Shown in pieces: positions 1 through 11,826 of a stretch of 64,000 bases of DNA. Position numbers and translations under genes: made by a program. The first letter of the stretch is position 1. Every line of letters starts with the position of its first letter. The DNA is taken from positions 1 through 64,000 of the forward strand of contig WFMF01000158.1 in NCBI GenBank assembly GCA_011033025.1, given 5' to 3'. Below the pieces are notes generated by a model, which saw only the letters and a list, made by a program, of their open reading frames with translations, was not told the DNA's origin and did not search any database. Source of the DNA: Beroe forskalii (taxonomy: Eukaryota > Ctenophora > Nuda > Beroida > Beroidae).

Positions 1-1581
1 CAAGACAGAAATACACCGTACAACACTGAGCATAACAATAGACAAAAGAGAACCATGAGAAGAAACTGTGTAAAGAACACCAAGGGCAATGCAGTAGGTA
101 CTGGCCCTCCAGTCCTGATCAAATTCACAGTAATCACCTTTCAGGCTGATGATTAAAGTAGCAATCAAAATAAGTGATTGATAAACTCCCATGATCGTAT
201 CGAAAAAATAAACCTGTAATGTGATTATTCTATTGATTTTGCCCATATGTGTTGTAGAGGGTGTAACAAAGCATGTGTAACCCTGTCTGCCATTCAAAAG
301 AACTATTGAAATACTGCTAAACGTTGTGAGAACTAGCACAAAGTTAGAACTTATCAAAAGTTTGGACGATGAAAAGTAACCCATATCACATTTGGCACAT
401 TCATCTAACCCAGTTGAGCAATCTCTGAAATTATTACAAACTTTCTCAGGTCCCACCCATTCAGTGCTATTCTCAGCACAGTAAAATCGATCATCAGGGC
501 AATTAATTTCATCAATCCCATCATCTTGGCAGTCAATATTGCCATCACAAATGACATTTGCATAGTGCAATGCCCCAGAACATAAAATTGAAAAACCAAA
601 AAGCCCATCAGGCCCACTGGGTATGATCATATCACAAAAATGCCCCCAGTTTTTGTCTTCGAAATATCGAGAACAATTATTTTTGCAGAAGAATCTGACT
701 ATCTCATTCTGTTTACTGAAATTTTCTAAAGCATCCCAAAGAAGCAGGCGATTACTTGTCAAACACTTGTCTACTGGGTTCCACTTTGCCTCATCCAATA
801 ACTTTTACAGTTAATTGAGATATTCATCTCAGAGCTACACCTCTGCAACAACCTTTGTGACCATGACTTGTCATCAATAACATTGCAATAACGTTCTACA
901 GATATACAATGTGGTTTGTAAGCTAATACAGAACAGTTCAACAGCATGAACCCCTCACATAAACATTCGTCAGATCCATCTTTGCAGTCATGTTTCCCAT
1001 CACAAACATTTTTGAAAGAGATGCAGCCAGATCTATCTGGACAGAAAAACACAGCCTGACTGGTCTCCTCATTGCGAACATTATCGATGGAGTGGCTTTG
1101 GCAATGGCATTCATCAGTGAGGCAGTACGAATAACCATCACAGTGTGAAGAATGTAGTTTCCCTGTGCGATTATCAAATGGCTCACAGTACCAATTATAT
1201 TCTGCCAAAATCTTATATTTATGGTAATTTGCTTTCATCATATAAGCATTATTAAGTAGAAATGAAAGTGAATCCATGTTAAATTCACATGATGACGAAT
1301 ATACAGATGAAATGTGAGATTCATTCCGATTTTGAATCGAATTTCATTCTATCAATTAACGGTTTCCAGTGTTTAGTTCTATGATAATAAAAGAAAAGTT
1401 CTACAGCTGACATGCAATCGGGTCTGATGATTTGGTCACTATGAGCTTTTAACTTAAACGTCATCGAGTGGGTCAACAAAACACTCTTGTTTTTTATGTC
1501 TTTAGATGCCAGTATCCCAATTGTGAAGATAAAAATTGTTAAATGTAAACTTCCATAATATGTCGAACTACTCATAGTCAT
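1..1581 (-). CDS. LDLa-repeat rhodopsin-type GPCR, 3' end outside the window, frame-broken
   Basis: Read on the minus strand, this is a paralogue of the receptor gene at 3514-8404. A hydrophobic leader near 1540-1500 (in a frame open 1581-1321) suggests a signal peptide. Frame 1277-771 holds cysteine-rich ectodomain with an LDLa motif (CDGKHDCKDGSDEC). From about 790 to 1 the protein continues in another frame with two more LDLa motifs (CDGNIDCQDDGIDEINC and CNNFRDCSTGLDEC), then TM1 near 360-290, TM2, and TM3 ending SIVMLSVVRCISVL at base 1. That end aligns with SIFSMTILSIIRVSSVL of the neighbour. The frame changes near 1320 and near 790 have no convincing intron, so they look like single-base indels (assembly error or decay). 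TM4-TM7 lie beyond the window. The family assignment is firm; the integrity of the gene is not. Confidence 0.72.
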
Positions 1582-1710
1582 AGTTTGATATCTATTCGGA
1601 GGGAAATAACCATGTCATACTGAGATAGTAGCACTGTATTATCAGGTTACCTATCAAAAAGGAAAGGGTATAACATGTAATTGAGAAAAGCTCAAGCTTG
1701 TGATCCATAC

Positions 1711-1975
1711 CTTATTCGCCTCAGAGTTCGCTGCAATGGGCAGCTCCTCATTTAACCCTCCCCCTGTATGCTGTGTGGCTGCATAGGCTTGAGATACGTA
1801 GGTATCTTGTATCCTTAGTTCAGTGGGAATGACAGGGAATCGAGCTCGGGATCTAAGTACGATCATGAGCAGACTTGATACCAATAGAACATAGTATAAA
1901 GGGAGGAATGGAAAATAACTTAATAACAAAAATAATAAAATTAATAATGAAGTACAATTTTGAATAATAATTGTA
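1711..1975 (-). other. possible exon with a transmembrane segment and cytoplasmic tail
   Basis: An open minus-strand stretch begins after a stop near 1976 and ends at a donor-like site (AAG then GTATGG) at 1711. It encodes a long leucine/isoleucine/phenylalanine-rich hydrophobic segment, then basic residues (LRSRARF) and a polar tail, which is the order expected of a membrane anchor with a cytoplasmic side. No acceptor or partner exon was identified, and the family is unknown. It could be a chance open frame in AT-rich DNA. Confidence 0.25.
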
Positions 1976-3109
1976 AACTATGGTATCTTAGGATGCCATC
2001 CAATTTCCAAACTGGTTTGAAGCATGCATCAAGCACAAAATACTCAAATTGTGAGAAAATATTTCGCTGCACTGAGCGAGGAATCAAAGTATTATATTGT
2101 GTTACTGTGCTGAACCATACAGACATACAGTAACTCATCATACCAGTTGTGAACTTATGAATGAAAATAGCAAAATGAATATATTCAACAAGAAAGAATG
2201 CGTAAAGCTAAAATTTTGATGCATAATTTATTTGAGTTTTGAAAACCTTGCATTACAGAAGTTTTCTAGCCACTGCAGTCTTTCTTTTACCATGGGTTTA
2301 ACAGTGGAGAACCATCACAACTAAAATATCTTTTTTCGATTGAATATATTCAATGAGTTCATTATCTAAGCATTAATATGAAGAAGGATGCTTAAGGCTA
2401 AAACTGTTGCAACAGTACTTTGTGACGCATCATTTATGTTTTTTGATAAAACTCAATTTCAATTTTCATTTGAACGATGAACATTGAGACATAAGATGAT
2501 GCTCTTTGAGTCGTTTATTCCCAAATTTCTCATATGCCTTGTTTTGATATCAATGACCTAGATCCGTGAACTTGTTCTGTATTTTCTGTATCATGATCAC
2601 ACAGTCATGCACGCAAGTCCTAGCAGACATGAGACAGGTAACATGACACTACATGACATGAAACTAAAACATCATCAGAGGCCTCGGGAACAAGGTATTG
2701 ACCAATCACCTCACTGAAATCTACCAGAAAATACTTGTGCTTCAAAACTCTGAAAAATGACCCTGCCCTCTTATTCTCTTAAGGCAATTCAGTTACTTTA
2801 GCCTTCCTTTTTCATGTCAATTTTTGGTCTTTACTTTTATAAGAGGTTATCGAGGTACTCACAGGACAATGATTTCACAGACTTATGATGAGCAGTTGCA
2901 CTGAGAGTTTGAGTTACGTGTTCCCTATATATAGATATAATGATAAGAAGTCACATGATGATTGATAAAGATAGGGGCTCAGTACAGGAAAGCTGGTCAT
3001 GATCACACGACCAATAAAAACAGGATTAAACAGGCTGAAAAATGATCAGTTGGCTAAAATCGCATATCATTCAAAGTTACAATAAATTTTGACCTTCAGG
3101 TTTATGCAG

Positions 3110-3203
3110 AAATGGCTGCCCTATTTGAAGCAAACAAAAATGACATTGAAAATAATGACATCGAGAACAGGGGTGATGTGAATGAAAATAAGATGATACC
3201 AAG
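3110..3203 (+). other. possible small exon, plus strand
   Basis: An acceptor (TTTATGCAG, ending 3109) is followed two bases later by ATG and 30 open codons beginning MAALFEANKNDIENN, rich in Asn, Asp and Glu. It ends at a good donor (CCAAG then GTACGTGAG) after 3203. The coding look rests only on paired splice sites and composition. No downstream partner exon was found, and the neighbouring receptor gene is on the other strand. Confidence 0.25.
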
Positions 3204-3513
3204 GTACGTGAGCTGATTGAAATAATTTATTATATTGTTCTGACTTTTCATCGCATGATTCAAATTCATTTTGTTAAACACCATACTTCATACTTTTCAT
3301 TTATAGTTAAACAAAATTTTGTTGAAACACCATGGAGGTAGAAGCAAACAAGCAAGTTAGTATTTAACATTACATTGACAAAATATAATATATAAATCTT
3401 CCACCAATTGGTATCTCAAATAGCAGCATCAAAGTTATGGTTTTCTTAATCAGTTTTAATGGTTTATTAATCATTGATCAATTATCTGAATAATTATTAT
3501 ATGCCGTGTCTCG

Positions 3514-6500
3514 TTATTGGTTAAGGATTTTGACAGCGACTGCATCAGTATCAGCAAGGTTGTTTTCAAGGGTGTGATCCTCTTCTGAGTCAACCTCGAA
3601 ACTTTCACCTCTGAAAACAAAATTCAATAAAGCGTGAAAAATTAATGAACTGGACCAAGAACTTCATATTTTTCACATTTTTGAAAATTTATATAATCAT
3701 ACTGTACCATACCCAGAATTAGATTTTGGAAGATGTGGTGGGATTTCATCTTTTCTTATGAACACCATTTCATCTTCGCCCATTTTGTGAGAATCATCAT
3801 CGATATTCTTCATTTTTTGACTCTCCTGAAAACCAAGATAAATTAATTTAGTAATTTTAGAATTTAAGGTTCGTTATCTAGTTAATTGGTCAGCATATGT
3901 CAAGCATACAGATCACTGAACCGACGTTATCATCAACCTCTTTAATACAAGGTAATACATAGGTCATAGACAGTTGACACTTGTCTAATCAGATCCATTG
4001 GTTTAGACCCTCGCCCTTCAGGCTGTGGGTCAAAACCGGATTAATCCCTTGTGCTGCACCCTCGGGAGGTATCCAAAATGGATCCAATAGGCGCGTGTCT
4101 ATGTATTTCATAGTCATAGAACAATGAACAAGTGTAGTGAGTACCTTAATTGTATGTAGAGTGCCAGTTGATTGTACGACTCCAATTTTCCCCTTGGCTT
4201 CTTCATTTTTCAGGATCAAGTCAGTTTGGGTTCCTCTTCGGCCCCCATGGACATTGTCCCCAGAGGCAGGGGTTGGATCAGCACAGGGCATTTTGTTAAC
4301 AGATTGTAGCTCCATAGCCAATTCTCTCTGCGGTGTCTTTACCGTGGCACTTACTGGTGTTATTAAAGTGAGTGCAGATTTTAGTTTCTTGGAAAGTAAT
4401 TCGTCATAAAGAAATGGGTTGATAACCGTGTTGATGGGCAGGATTATCATTGAGAAAATTGAGTACCATTTTGTGGCATCTACTATTTCAGCTGTATGTA
4501 GGACACAGACAACAATGAAGGGGACCCAGCAGATGAGATTGGTTGCAATCAGCAGAGTTATTTTCCGTTGTGTTTTTCTGTGTCGTTTCTTGAACCTATC
4601 CCCGAGACTATCTGCCGATCTCTTCGACACAAGTGTTATGATGATATAGGAAACGGCAATTATTGCAAAGCTCATGATGTTGAGGGCCAGGACGCCCCAG
4701 ACAAAGTAATTCTGGGGGTCCGACATCTTGACAAAGAACTTGAACATGCACACTCCATCATTTCCATAGAAATGCAGCTTTTTCCGGTACTCATCAAAGG
4801 GGCGGTACTGTTGGGAAAACATGCTATCCACCATGTCATTCAGTACTTTCCAGCTCAAGTTCTTCTTTCTCATCCTTCCATGGTAGGCCTCGATTATGTC
4901 CATGTGCTTATTCTTATCTGGAAATCCAATGAAGAGCTTTATTTTAGGGTCGTAGTGCATTCCATTCACAAAGAAGTCTTCATACACATCTATGACTGGT
5001 GTAAGTGCCAAAGCCATTGATCCAATTATCACAAGTGATATCTTAAATATCAAAAAAAGGGAATTATATTTGCTCAGAGGCTTTGAATCATTGAGAGGCT
5101 TTAGTACCGAGGAGACCCTGATAATACTCAAGATGGTCATTGAGAAGATGGATAAATGCGTGCCTGTGGTACTGATAACACCCAAGACAATGCATTTGTT
5201 GGTAACCAGCCACTCCCTTTGTCGGGTGCAGTAAGAACTGCTGTAATACCCATCCACCACAGCCACACCGAGGATATAAGCCCCGACAAGGAAATCCCCA
5301 ATGCAAATCAGTAACACAAACGAAGTGTTTGTCAGGGATTTGTTATTCTTACACTTTGCCATGCTCAAGATCCTCCTCCTAATGACGAAAGTATTGAAGA
5401 ACATTGCCATAATACCAAATGACCATGACAGGAACTTTAGCCAGTACCCCTCCAAGACTTCCTTGGTGCATTGGTCATTGCATTCATCTGACAGGTCCAG
5501 ACAGTGGAAGGTTCCGTCGCACTTCTGTGACTTAGGAATGAAGTAGTTTGCAGTTTTACACTTGAAGTGGTTGGTGCACCCCTCCTCATCTGAGGCATCG
5601 CCACAGTCGTTCACCAGGTCACACACCTTGTCATATGGGATGCACTTTGCAGTGTTAGCGCACACAAAGTACTGGTTGTCGTAGTCCTTAACACTGCGTC
5701 CAGTTAGGAAGGTGACGTAGGGTAACCGTTTCTTAATGTCTAAAGCATACGTGCCCACTCTCTGTGGGAACTGGTTAGGACAGGAATGGTACGTTGGAAT
5801 GTTTACCAGGGGGCAGCTTGAGTTGGTGCATAGGTTGCCACAACTTAAGTAGACATATGTCTCTCCGAAGAGGTGATCACAGGAAACGGGTGCTATTGGT
5901 TGTTTTATGTAATTCCCTACGGTTTTCTTGCCGAAAATACGGTGATGTTCTGGAAAATTAAAGTTTGTCGTGATGCATAGGACATGTTGTTGACGATTGA
6001 GATTGTCCAAACCATCCAAGCAAGTCAGCATCATCCGTTTCATTCGCTCTCCATAGCTCAATGCTGCCGAGGTGTAGATCTCAGCAAAGCTGCGGGAGAC
6101 AGCACAGACCTCGTTCTCATAGCCACAACTCTCCACTCCGTCACACAGCAAGTCATACTCCACATAGCCCGGACTGCCATCCAGACAGATGTACACATCT
6201 TCGCAGGAACTGGTGGAGTTGCTAGAAACTGCCCGTTTGATGCTCCCTTCGCCACACATATCCCATTGCGATTTCTCGTCTATTTCGTCAATGCAATCCA
6301 CAAACCCATCTCCAACCCACGACAGTGGAAACAACAGACTTTCCCCTTTCCCTGCCCTCCTCACGCACTTCCGGCTGGTCAAACGGAGGCACTGCCGCAT
6401 TGATTCGTCACTCTCATCCTCGCAGTCCTTGACCAAGTCACACATCTTGTGTTTGTGTACGTGGCACGTTTCCGAGGTGGAGACACAGGCATTCTCTGCG

Positions 6501-8404
6501 TTATCATCGCACAACGCAGGGCGTCCTGCGCACAACATGTACCGGGAAACCGTGGACGGGAAACCGTCCACAGAACACCTCACTCCGACCCTCTCTGGGT
6601 CGGAGCAGTTGGTCTGATCCATGTAGTTCTCGCACAGCGGGGCGAAGTAGTTGGCGTAACCGCCGTAGGTGTCTGGGGTGAAACACCGCACGTTTTCTGT
6701 CAGGGGGATCGTCCTTTGGGGAGGGATATCCGGTCCTGCAAACAGTGGTAGTCCTGAGAGACATGTCTTGATGGGAATATCCTCATGTAGGTTACAGTAC
6801 CGCTCATCTTCTCCATCGACACATTCTTCATGGTGATTAATGTCACAAATAAAGAACGGGGGTATAAATCCAGCGACTTTTTCTGCTTTAAGCATACAAA
6901 ACATACCGTATTGAAACCCATTGCAAAATGACTCATCGAAGCATCTTAGATTGATGTCATTGCATCGGTCATCACAGACTGTTTTCGGAGCACTTTCTTC
7001 GAATGAGCACGATTGTTCGTCCAGGCGTGTGTTCCGACAATTTCTAAGTCCATCACATCGGGTGGTTTGAAGGGTCTTCGTGCTCAAAACTGTACTGTCA
7101 TCAGAGATCTTGCAAAGAAACTCACCACACAAGGTCAAGCTATCGTCTTCAAAAAAACTGCGTTTTGTTCTGCCGCACAGCTGGTAAAACAAAGGGTCGT
7201 TGGGGCAAATGGACGTGTACTTGTCATTGTAGTAACTTTCTGCACTAATGCACTTGTAAAATTGCTTTCCATCTGGTTCGTACTGGCAAATTTTCTGTAA
7301 GAACCCGTTTCTTTCTCCGATTTTACAGACCGGTGCTGAAATGAGTTGCTTTTGTAAAATTTCATATTGATAGCATTAATCATCTAATATAAAGCATGAA
7401 CGAATATTAGAGAAGTAAAATAACTGATGAGGACATTCGAGTCGAGTAGTTTGTCAGTGTCACCAAAATTGAATATAATATAAGTAATCGAAGTGGTGAC
7501 AAAGGAGCCTATATTATAGTCGTGTACTAAGGGAAGAAAGGTTATGTGGGTCCCTGACTAGGTGCTGTGCCATGCGACAAAACCCCTCACATATCTTTCC
7601 TCATTCAGTACTCACATTCAATCACTACTGACATCTGATATGACACCATCATCACACTACATAAACCCCACACATTATACACACTTGGCTGAAGACGATT
7701 AGCTCATGCTATTTGAAAGCTACCAAACAATAAACCTCGTGTCAATTATAGCCTCAAAAACCCTCACATTTCACATTAAGGGTAAAGAGATAACAGCTGG
7801 GTACGGCTCGAGAACCTATAAGGGATCGTTCACATATTACGTAATCAATTTTTGGCCGATTTCAACCCCCCTCCCCCTCGTAATCAAGTTTACAGTAGTT
7901 GTATTTGTTACAATAACATGTAAAGTAATTATTCGGAACACCCCTCCCCTAGGTGATTACGTAATATGTGAACGATCCCTAGTAACTTACACGGCGGTAG
8001 GGACAGTTCTCCAGTGTCAACATCGCCAAGTCCTGGCTTAATGCCATTTCCTGCTGATGTCTCCTCATGCTCCCCTCTCGGAGAAATGTCAAGAGTTCGT
8101 ATTGGAGTTAAGTCCCCTCTCGGAGAAGTATCAAGAGTTCGTATTGGAGTTAAGGGAAGGGGATAGTTAGCTGCTTTTCCCATCTTCTTAACGTGTGGTA
8201 TTTTTTGTTCGTCAGGGGGGACGTTAGCTTCTTTTTGGTGTTATTAATAAGAGACCCATGAGTGTTATTATTAAGGAACCCCTGAGTGTTATTCTGAGGC
8301 CTCTGAGATGGAATCGTGCTCGTAGTTGCTGCCAGTTCTGCGTCGTCAGCAAGACAGGATAATATTATTATCCCCAGTCCGACGGTGATCAAATGAAACA
8401 TCAT
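3514..8404 (-). CDS. Multi-LDLa rhodopsin-type GPCR (LGR/GRL101-like)
   Basis: Reconstructed exons are 7991-8404, 4145-7335, 3713-3825 and 3514-3610, with phases 1, 0 and 2 matching at the three junctions and a stop at 3514-3516. Exon 1 starts with a signal peptide and an Asn/Thr-rich glycosylatable stretch. The large exon has about seven LDLa-like modules (for example CDLVKDCEDESDE, CDLVNDCGDASDEEGC, CDGTFHCLDLSDEC) between about 7100 and 5480, then a seven-helix core from about 5460 to 4390. TM6 carries CWVPF and TM7 ends NPFLYD, the NPxxY motif of rhodopsin-type receptors. The DRY position after TM3 reads SIIRVSS, so the acidic residue is absent. Extracellular loop 2 is unusually long. LDLa ectodomains on such cores are known in relaxin-receptor-like and molluscan GRL101 receptors; the ligand is unknown. 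Frame changes inside exon 1, between about 8240 and 8165, are unresolved. Confidence 0.85.
7821..7980. mobile_element. 160-bp MITE-like element with 27-bp terminal inverted repeats
   Basis: AGGGATCGTTCACATATTAC starts at 7821 and the inverted repeat continues to 7847. Its reverse complement occupies about 7954-7980. The interior is C-rich and AT-rich with no reading frame. It lies in intron 1 of the LDLa receptor gene and ends only 10 bases from the splice donor (GTAAGT at 7990-7985). No target-site duplication is clear. Non-autonomous DNA transposon is the simplest reading. Confidence 0.75.
8071..8154 (-). repeat. two 42-bp in-frame tandem repeats in GPCR exon 1
   Basis: Two near-identical 42-base copies lie side by side and encode two 14-residue repeats of the form LTPIRTLD[T/I]SPRG[D/E] in the frame that splices to the LDLa exon. 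The length is a multiple of three, so copy changes would keep the frame. It sits in the extracellular stalk just after the signal-peptide region. Confidence 0.7.
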
Positions 8405-9209
8405 CAATAAGTTGCCAAGTTGGAAATATAGCTGAAAAGAGAATTCTGAAGAAAACGATCAATCAAAACCTCCCAGTTCTAAATCTGTAGAAGTGGAGCA
8501 TACCACTTAATTTGCTTTCTATATAGTGCATGCGCTATTGTTTCCTTTATGCTTGAAGTGGATTTATTGTCGAATTCTTCTTCTCTATTGTCCTTTCAAA
8601 GGAAATTCTTCAATGAACTCCTAAATTAGATTGACAATAGCTGACTTTGTCAATGGATTTGAAACGTATGCCAGGCTTTCACCTATTATGCCCCATTATG
8701 AATGGGACTATGAATGAAGTTGAAATGCTTTGAAGAAGAGTCAAGACAATGAACTATTTTCGGCTGTCCGATTCTTGCGAATGCAACAGGGTGTTTATTT
8801 ACTTAATAAGGAAGTAGGGAATTGACCTCTGAGATTGTGCAATTATATCCATGTGATTGTACAAAACAAAACAATCAAAGCATGCGTCATGGAATCCAAA
8901 TAATTCTAAGGAATAATGAACTGACCAAAGGCAGTAACCCTCGTACAAACTTAGATCGAATTTGAAACCAAGAACAGTTCCTACCGAATATTGGTTCGTG
9001 AATGAAAATAATCGGATCGGTTGTATATTAGTCGTCAAAGACATAGTGTATGTAGTTAGAATTGCAATTACAAATCTTGTATCATAATTTTATCCTTGCC
9101 AGTGTCAGCTGGAGCTGAAAATATCATAGTATCATGTCATAAGTATCACGTCATTACCATCATGTCACAACTCACCTTATCACAACTCTCACCATGTCTC
9201 TAACCCCAG

Positions 9210-10169
9210 CATACACATGCGGCACAGTGCTCTAGAGCACAACAGGCGCTGTGTGCTGGCCTACCTTAAGGAGAGACTCAGGAAGATGACTCAGTTCCGG
9301 TGGGATCACGGAGCTGTGCTGCCTCAGGACATACAGCTCAACTTGAACGAATACGAGGTATTTCTTCATTGTTACGTTCTGTTGAGGGTCAGTTTATTGA
9401 TCATTCGTTTTATTTATGTCAGGAGCTGTGATATATGGCAATCCTTCACGTTTTATGTCAAATTGGTTGCGGTAGACGGCTGTGATAGTGGCACGTACTG
9501 TCATTGCATAATAGTTGACAATAGTGCGGTTGGAATAAACAGAAATTTTCACGCCCGAATAATCTTGATCGATCTGCTCTATTTTGAAGCCAAGCACAAA
9601 AGTTAAACAAATAGAAAATAACATCTTGGCGATGAAGTTATCGTTTTTTGTCGCTATACAATACTTTATCTTTGCGTATTTTCCCTTAGAAGCAGTGGTT
9701 TAGCAGATACAACAAATGTCTGGCAAACTACATGGTGTCACTACAAGGACTTGATATCACCCAGAATACGCTGCCCCCTAAATCTCTCAAAATACAGGTA
9801 CCGTCAGGGTGATTTCTGTTCAAATCCACCACACTTTAATAAACAATAGCCAGATGCTGGAATTACTACCAAATGCTCAAATGACTTCTTAACTTTGATT
9901 CGACAGCATGGTGTCTCATCCCAACTTGGGTGAATTGAAAAAAGTCCTTGTTCTTATTCTTTCATCGTTGCTGTGTCATCTCAAAGCACAATATATTCCA
10001 CCATAAAACGCAATTAACTGCGCAGGTGCGATGTCTGCAAGACTACGGTGAATTTGAAACAGACACCGGAGACATAGTCATGCTGACACTAAACTCGGAA
10101 CACTACCTACCACAATCAGAATGTGAGCATCTCATCAAGCAAGGCGTTTTGCAACACATCGGATCTTGA
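9210..10169 (+). CDS. GINS1: DNA replication complex GINS protein PSF1 (5' exon not found)
   Basis: Three exons, 9210-9357, 9690-9797 and 10026-10169, are bounded by acceptors CCCCAG, CCTTAG and GCGCAG and donors GAG/GTATTT and CAG/GTACCG; the junctions are in frame and the stop is TGA at 10167. PSF1 is one of four GINS subunits in the CMG replicative helicase (CDC45-MCM-GINS), acting at nuclear replication forks. Family signatures are [16 protein letters not shown] with RWDHG in the helical A domain, [20 protein letters not shown] at the start of the B domain, and a C terminus ending [10 protein letters not shown]. Animal PSF1 is about 196 residues; about 130 are present here. The N-terminal 60 or so residues should lie in an upstream exon, which I could not find between 8405 and 9209. 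Confidence 0.9.
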
Positions 10170-11322
10170 TTAAATAGTAAACGGACGAACTTTCTTGACT
10201 CAATCGTTTGGACAATTTAATGATCTAATGGAAAGTGTACATTTTTGCCACTTCGGTCGCAATTTTGTTCCCGCCGTCGCACTAACCACGTAGCGCGCTG
10301 GGACAATCTGAAGATGCAATATCATACGTTGGACTGGAAATGACGCTATATTTTGACGCGCGCAGCACGACCGAATAATTTGTTCGTGCTATGCGCACAT
10401 GCACAGCACATCTCATCAACGTATTACGTAACAAAACGTACCATAATATTTCGCTACTTTGAAATCATAACAGCATTTCCGTCAATTTTCACAAGGTTTC
10501 TATGCGATCATCTGCACAATTCTGTACCGAGAGAATGAGCGAGTGACATTTGGAATGAACTACATTTTGTATCTTTTGACCTATACTTTTACATTTTGTT
10601 GCAATTATCCACCTGTTTCAATGTGTTACAACTGACGACAGTCTTTTAAAATTGAATAAACATAACATTGAATATCATGTTAACAAAAACAACATAAAGT
10701 CAGATACATACTGGGGTTAATTTAAATCCAAAAGTTCATTGTCCATAGTTTGAAACTATTAAGTTAACGCGTCAACATTCGAAATTATTCATAATCGCAT
10801 CAAAAATTAAACACAAATTCATAAAATATAGTAACACAGAATTATTGAAGGTTTAGTTGTAAAATAGGAAAGTTCTAGTTTGCTACATCATGGGAATCGA
10901 TTGTTCAGTGCATTGGTATCAACTTATTGATGTGAATCAGTATTATGGGATACCAATTAGCAGAATTAATTGATTGACTAAGAACAGTAAATGGTGAAAC
11001 TGTCTACCGCAGAAATGCAATATGTCCAGTAATTTGCCGAATCAAGTGCTTGGATAGGTATTGCAGAATGCAGGCTCTGGCATGAAACAGAATTTGTAGT
11101 AGAATGTAAGAATATTCCTCTTGGGTAAAACACGAATCACTGGAACGCCATTCTAGTAAATTTAGTAGTAGAGAGCTTCAGTAGCGGCAATCACTTGCGT
11201 GGTAGAGGAGGATGAAGTGTCGAGATGGTCAGTGCTTTGTTTTGAACATTTTCTTAAACCAACGGTCCTGAAAAGATACAGGGCTACACTGCTACAGTTT
11301 TCAGAATAACCTAAAACACCCA
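10170..11322. other. intergenic, no gene seen
   Basis: AT-rich sequence after the PSF1 stop. A small GC-richer patch near 10250-10380 is the only compositional change. I saw no convincing exon, repeat or RNA gene. Confidence 0.6.
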
Positions 11323-11826
11323 GCGTTTCTCGATTCTTAGCAACATACCTTTCATTTACTCGATTTAAAGCGACTTATCCTGCGTTTACTCGATTCGTAG
11401 CAACAAAAGAACAAACCTTGCGTTAACTCGATTCCTAGCAACAAACCTTGCGTTTACTCGATTCATAGCAACAAACCTTGCGTTTACTCGATTCCTGGCA
11501 ACATACCTTACGTTAACTCGATTCCTAGCAACAAACATTGCGTTTACTCAATTCCTAGCAACAAACCTTGCGTTTACTAAATTCCTAGCAACAAACCTTG
11601 CGTTTACTCGATTCCTAGCAACAAACCTTGCGTTTGCTCGATTCCTAGCAACAAACCTTGCGTTTACCCGATCCCTAGCAACCTCACTTGCGGTTACTCG
11701 ATTTAAAGCGTCTTACCCTGCGTTTACTCGATTCCTAGCAACAAACCTTGCGTTTACTCGATTCCTAGCAACAAACCTTGCGTTTACTCGATTCCTAGCA
11801 ACAAACCTTGCGTTTACTCGATTCTT
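11323..11826. repeat. 30-bp minisatellite, about 17 units
   Basis: The unit is ACTCGATTCCTAGCAACAAA followed by CCTTGCGTTT, repeated head to tail. The centre and right are most homogeneous; the left edge has divergent units (ATTTAAAGCGACTTATCCTG type), and one such divergent unit recurs near 11700. No coding frame is maintained. Confidence 0.93.

Noticed and set aside
4137-6764. Several plus-strand and other-frame ORFs across the receptor gene
   Set aside because: They are shadows of the minus-strand coding exon, which has LDLa and 7TM motifs; the shadow proteins have none.
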